Origin: Dioscorea cayenensis subsp. rotundata
Taxonomy: Eukaryota > Streptophyta > Magnoliopsida > Dioscoreales > Dioscoreaceae
Assembly: GCF_009730915.1 (NCBI RefSeq)
Contig: NC_052479.1
Coordinates: 5,890,001-5,954,000, forward strand
DNA length: 64,000 nucleotides
Reading direction: 5' to 3'
Position 1 is the stretch's first letter. The number at the start of each line of letters is the position of its first letter. Both the position numbers and the translations under genes were made by a program. Below are positions 61,196-64,000 of the stretch, piece after piece. Below the pieces are notes generated by a model. The model saw only the letters and a program-made list of their open reading frames with translations. It was not told the DNA's origin and made no database searches.

Positions 61196-64000
61196 GTCAC
61201 ACCTCGACTGTGGGTCCAACCTATGGCATACCACCACGACAACCCAGAGAGAGGTCAAACATACGCCTCAACCAAAAGATTCGACGTAAAAGGCTAACTC
61301 TGTTCTCTGTACAATGTTATTATAACCTCAAGGAATAATTTAACAAATGAGGACAAATAACAACATTTCTACACAAAAACATCAATTTAACACAAGTTAG
61401 ACACATGGATAATCACAACATAGAAAGTCATAACAACAATGATAACATCCCCCAAACACTGGGCACAGTTTTTCAAACAACACTGGAGAATAGCAACATA
61501 CATGAACACTCAAGGAAGAAAAAAAATATACAAATGGTCCGACACCATGCATGCCGAGTACTATAATATACATACATAGACTTAAAGTAAATACACTGAA
61601 ACAAAATCTTGGCAACTATTTCACGTCTGCATCGCTTCACTAAACTAACACCTGGGAAGAAGAAAGAGGGCCTGAGTAACTTGGTTACTCAGTGAGGGGA
61701 ATTGTATGGAACTAGAAAATCATAAATGTCAAAATAATATAAGCAATATAACAATAAACTTTTAAAGAGTTTACCAATACCCAAAATAAAGAAAATAGTA
61801 ACCATATAGTAACACTAAAATTACAAAGAACAAAGTATACCAACAAACATATTTACAATAACAATTGATTAAAGCCAAGCGCTAACTCAAACAGGAATCA
61901 CTTTCCAAACAATTCAAGAAATATAAGTCTGCGGAAAAAAACAATAGCTAAACAAAAATAATTTTCTTTCCATAATTTCAAACCCAGGTATTTGCATAAC
62001 ACGAAGTTTAATAGTTGTAACATGTTAAATGATTCAAAGGGCAATCATAACCAAGATAGTATAATTAACTTGACGCAGAAACAAGAACCCATGTTCACAT
62101 AAACAATATCGCTATTAATAACCATTTTTAAAAGCATAAATGATTTAAAACCAATTATAATTCAAAGGCATCCATTACTTTCAATATTTCAATTGATGAC
62201 GGATCATAGTAAATAGCCTCAAAATAATTAGGTTACCAAGTGACGGACAAACATGGAACTATAGCTTATACATGAATAAATAGAAAATGCGAGACAAGAA
62301 TAAGCTTTAAAAGTCAACAATGATAAAAATATTGTAGACATCAAGTATGAAACCATGAATGTGAGCCTTTCACCAAGAAGTACAAGTCAACAACCTTTTT
62401 AATTAAATGGGAAGCAGAAACATGTCTAAAATCCAAAAATTATACATTTTCTTTCAATAACTCAACAATTGAAAATATTGAAAAAATAAATGTATAAATA
62501 AATAAATGAAATGTCGATAGTATAAAAAATTGCCTTGAAAACCCTTCATCACTAATCATGGCCTTGGTTAGGTCTAGAGCCACCAAGACACGCGTATCTT
62601 GGCGTTAGCCATTGGGGAACCCAGTGGGGTGACTCGAGGGCACCTAACCACGCACACCTTTCAATGTTTCTACACGCCCCCTGAAAGGGTGAAACCTCAT
62701 TTAAGTACTCCACACCACCTCAACTAGGCCTGCCCGTGGAAACTCAAACCCTTACTGCAGTAAGTATTGGGGATTCCCCCATGTCACCATTGAAATATTA
62801 AATAACAATACAACCCGTAGGCTAAGTATACACATCAATATGATAGCATAAGTCTCATCAAGAGATCATAAGTTTTCACCAACTTTCACTCCAATAGTGA
62901 ATAACATGTTTATAACATCTTCAATGAAAACATTTTCATCAAGAACATCATACAAGAGTATTCTTTGAAAATATACTTCAAATATAGCATCAATCTCATC
63001 AAATTATCACAAGGTTTATCATATATAACTTTCACTCCATTAGTGAGTAAGCTATTCAAAACACCACATTTGGACATCTTTTAATCAAATAAGCATCATT
63101 TGAAAAATAATCCTTGAGTATACTTTTCAAGAATAACTTCAATAATAACACAAAATGTGTTGCAGAAAGGGTTTGCGTAAACTCATTTAATATCATAACA
63201 AGAGTCCCAAGTTTCGTAAAAACATACATTTTGGAATATTTAAAACACAATAATAAAGTTTTCAAATACAAATACGACATTCTTGTAAGTATCTTTGAAT
63301 GAAATCAGTCATGATCCAATTATTATTTTTTCAGACACCATAGAAAACAATTCGAGAACTTTTAGAAATGTTGACATATCATTTTAAAGAAAAATGTAAA
63401 ATCATTCTCATCTTAAATTCTCAACTTTTCACATAAACCATCCTCACTCCAAGGATGAGTAAATTGCACATATCAAATCAAATAAATGCTATCGACAATC
63501 ATAAAAACAAATTTTTAATATAGGAAGACACCAATTTCAATAATTCCTTGAAGATGTATTTCAAGAACTGAGGTTTTTCAACACAAAATAACGTTATAGT
63601 AAATATTCTAAATATATTATTTAAAAAACCGACCATAATTTTAGAGGAGTGAATCAATTGACCATAAGCCTCCAAAGAGATCCTTATTCATGAAGAAAGC
63701 ATCATGTAAGAGCAACCTTTGAAAGTAAAATATAAGTATAACATCATCATAATGAAATTCAACTTTGTTGGCACAAGTCATTTCGTCATTATAACAAAAA
63801 CATCAAGTTTTCTTGAAAATACACACTTCGAAACGTATGATCCAAAACATAGAGTTTCCTATCACAAGTAATGTATAATTTTCAAATGTTCTTGAAATAA
63901 GTTAAAAAATAAATCATCATAGTTTATAAATGCCATAGAAAACATTTTCAAAGAGTGTTAGCAACCATAAATTATCATTCAAAGGGCAAGAGCAACTTAA
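61196..64000 (-). repeat. probable long LTR (chromovirus type, minus orientation), open at window end
   Basis: It begins TGTCACACCTCG, the reverse complement of a CGAGGTGTGACA end similar to GGGTGTGACA of the element at 19529. Further shared landmarks in reverse order are CTGAGTAACTTGGTTACTCAG (61672), the TTACTGCAGTAA hairpin and CCCGTGGAAACTC (62727-62765). 62870-63900 contains diverged repeats with TTTCACTCCA(A/T)TAGTGA. No PBS precedes it, so it would be the 3' LTR of an element extending beyond 64000. Confidence 0.5.

Overview
This is plant nuclear DNA made almost entirely of transposable elements. The evidence is Ty1/copia and Athila-like Ty3/gypsy gag proteins, PBS motifs complementary to plant tRNAs, a MuDR/MULE transposase with a SWIM zinc finger, GT-AG introns, and TATA boxes inside LTRs. 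A 7.2 kb organelle-like block (mitochondrial cox3, plastid atpB) also points to a flowering plant. I cannot name the species and see no intact host gene. Nearly every reading frame is broken by stops or frameshifts.

Layout. 1-7920: an AT-rich tandem repeat (unit about 210-221 bp) is interrupted by a copia-type LTR element (357-7480, TSD GTATG). It carries gag plus a second ORF resembling the 'putative plant transposon protein' family, and no pol. 7921-10640: AT-rich spacer with two foldback/MITE-like insertions, one supported by an empty paralogous site. 10640-19230: a Mutator-like element of Kaonashi type, with a degenerate Ulp1/C48-protease gene on + and a convergent MuDR transposase on -. 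Its introns are built from a tandem 20-22 bp GTTTAA repeat. 19529-24652: an LTR element with about 2.95 kb LTRs and only 495 bp between them; its second LTR runs into a 1000-N gap.

25653-32867: an organelle-type contig flanked on both sides by gaps of exactly 1000 N. It holds cox3 (mitochondrial), a copia integrase fragment and a plastid atpB fragment. It may be a NUMT, a mitochondrial contig misplaced during scaffolding, or both.

33868-60131: a nest of Athila-like gypsy elements at least four levels deep. Element F has its 5' LTR split by solo LTR E (TSD CATCC). E is split by a 19.85 kb complex (TSD CTAAC) containing copies A, D and B of one family. B's 5' LTR is split by a truncated element C. 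A and B each show gag, a defective aspartic protease, no reverse transcriptase or integrase, a spacer full of CACACGGGCGTGTG-like palindromes, and an ATHILA-ORF1-like gene. D keeps only gag and a protease remnant; F shows gag, protease and spacer. 60132-61190: a 50 bp minisatellite with telobox-like AGGGTTT. 61196-64000: a probable long chromovirus-type LTR in minus orientation.

Main conclusions. (1) The MULE introns are phased 20-22 bp GTTTAA arrays oriented with the sense strand of each gene. (2) Unrelated gypsy families place arrays of self-complementary 12-14-mers immediately upstream of the LTR TATA box and, in three cases, again in an internal spacer. (3) All four gypsy protease copies have lost the catalytic D-T/S-G-A motif, each by a different change. 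(4) Elements without pol but with gag retained dominate, so they would need enzymes from elsewhere to move.
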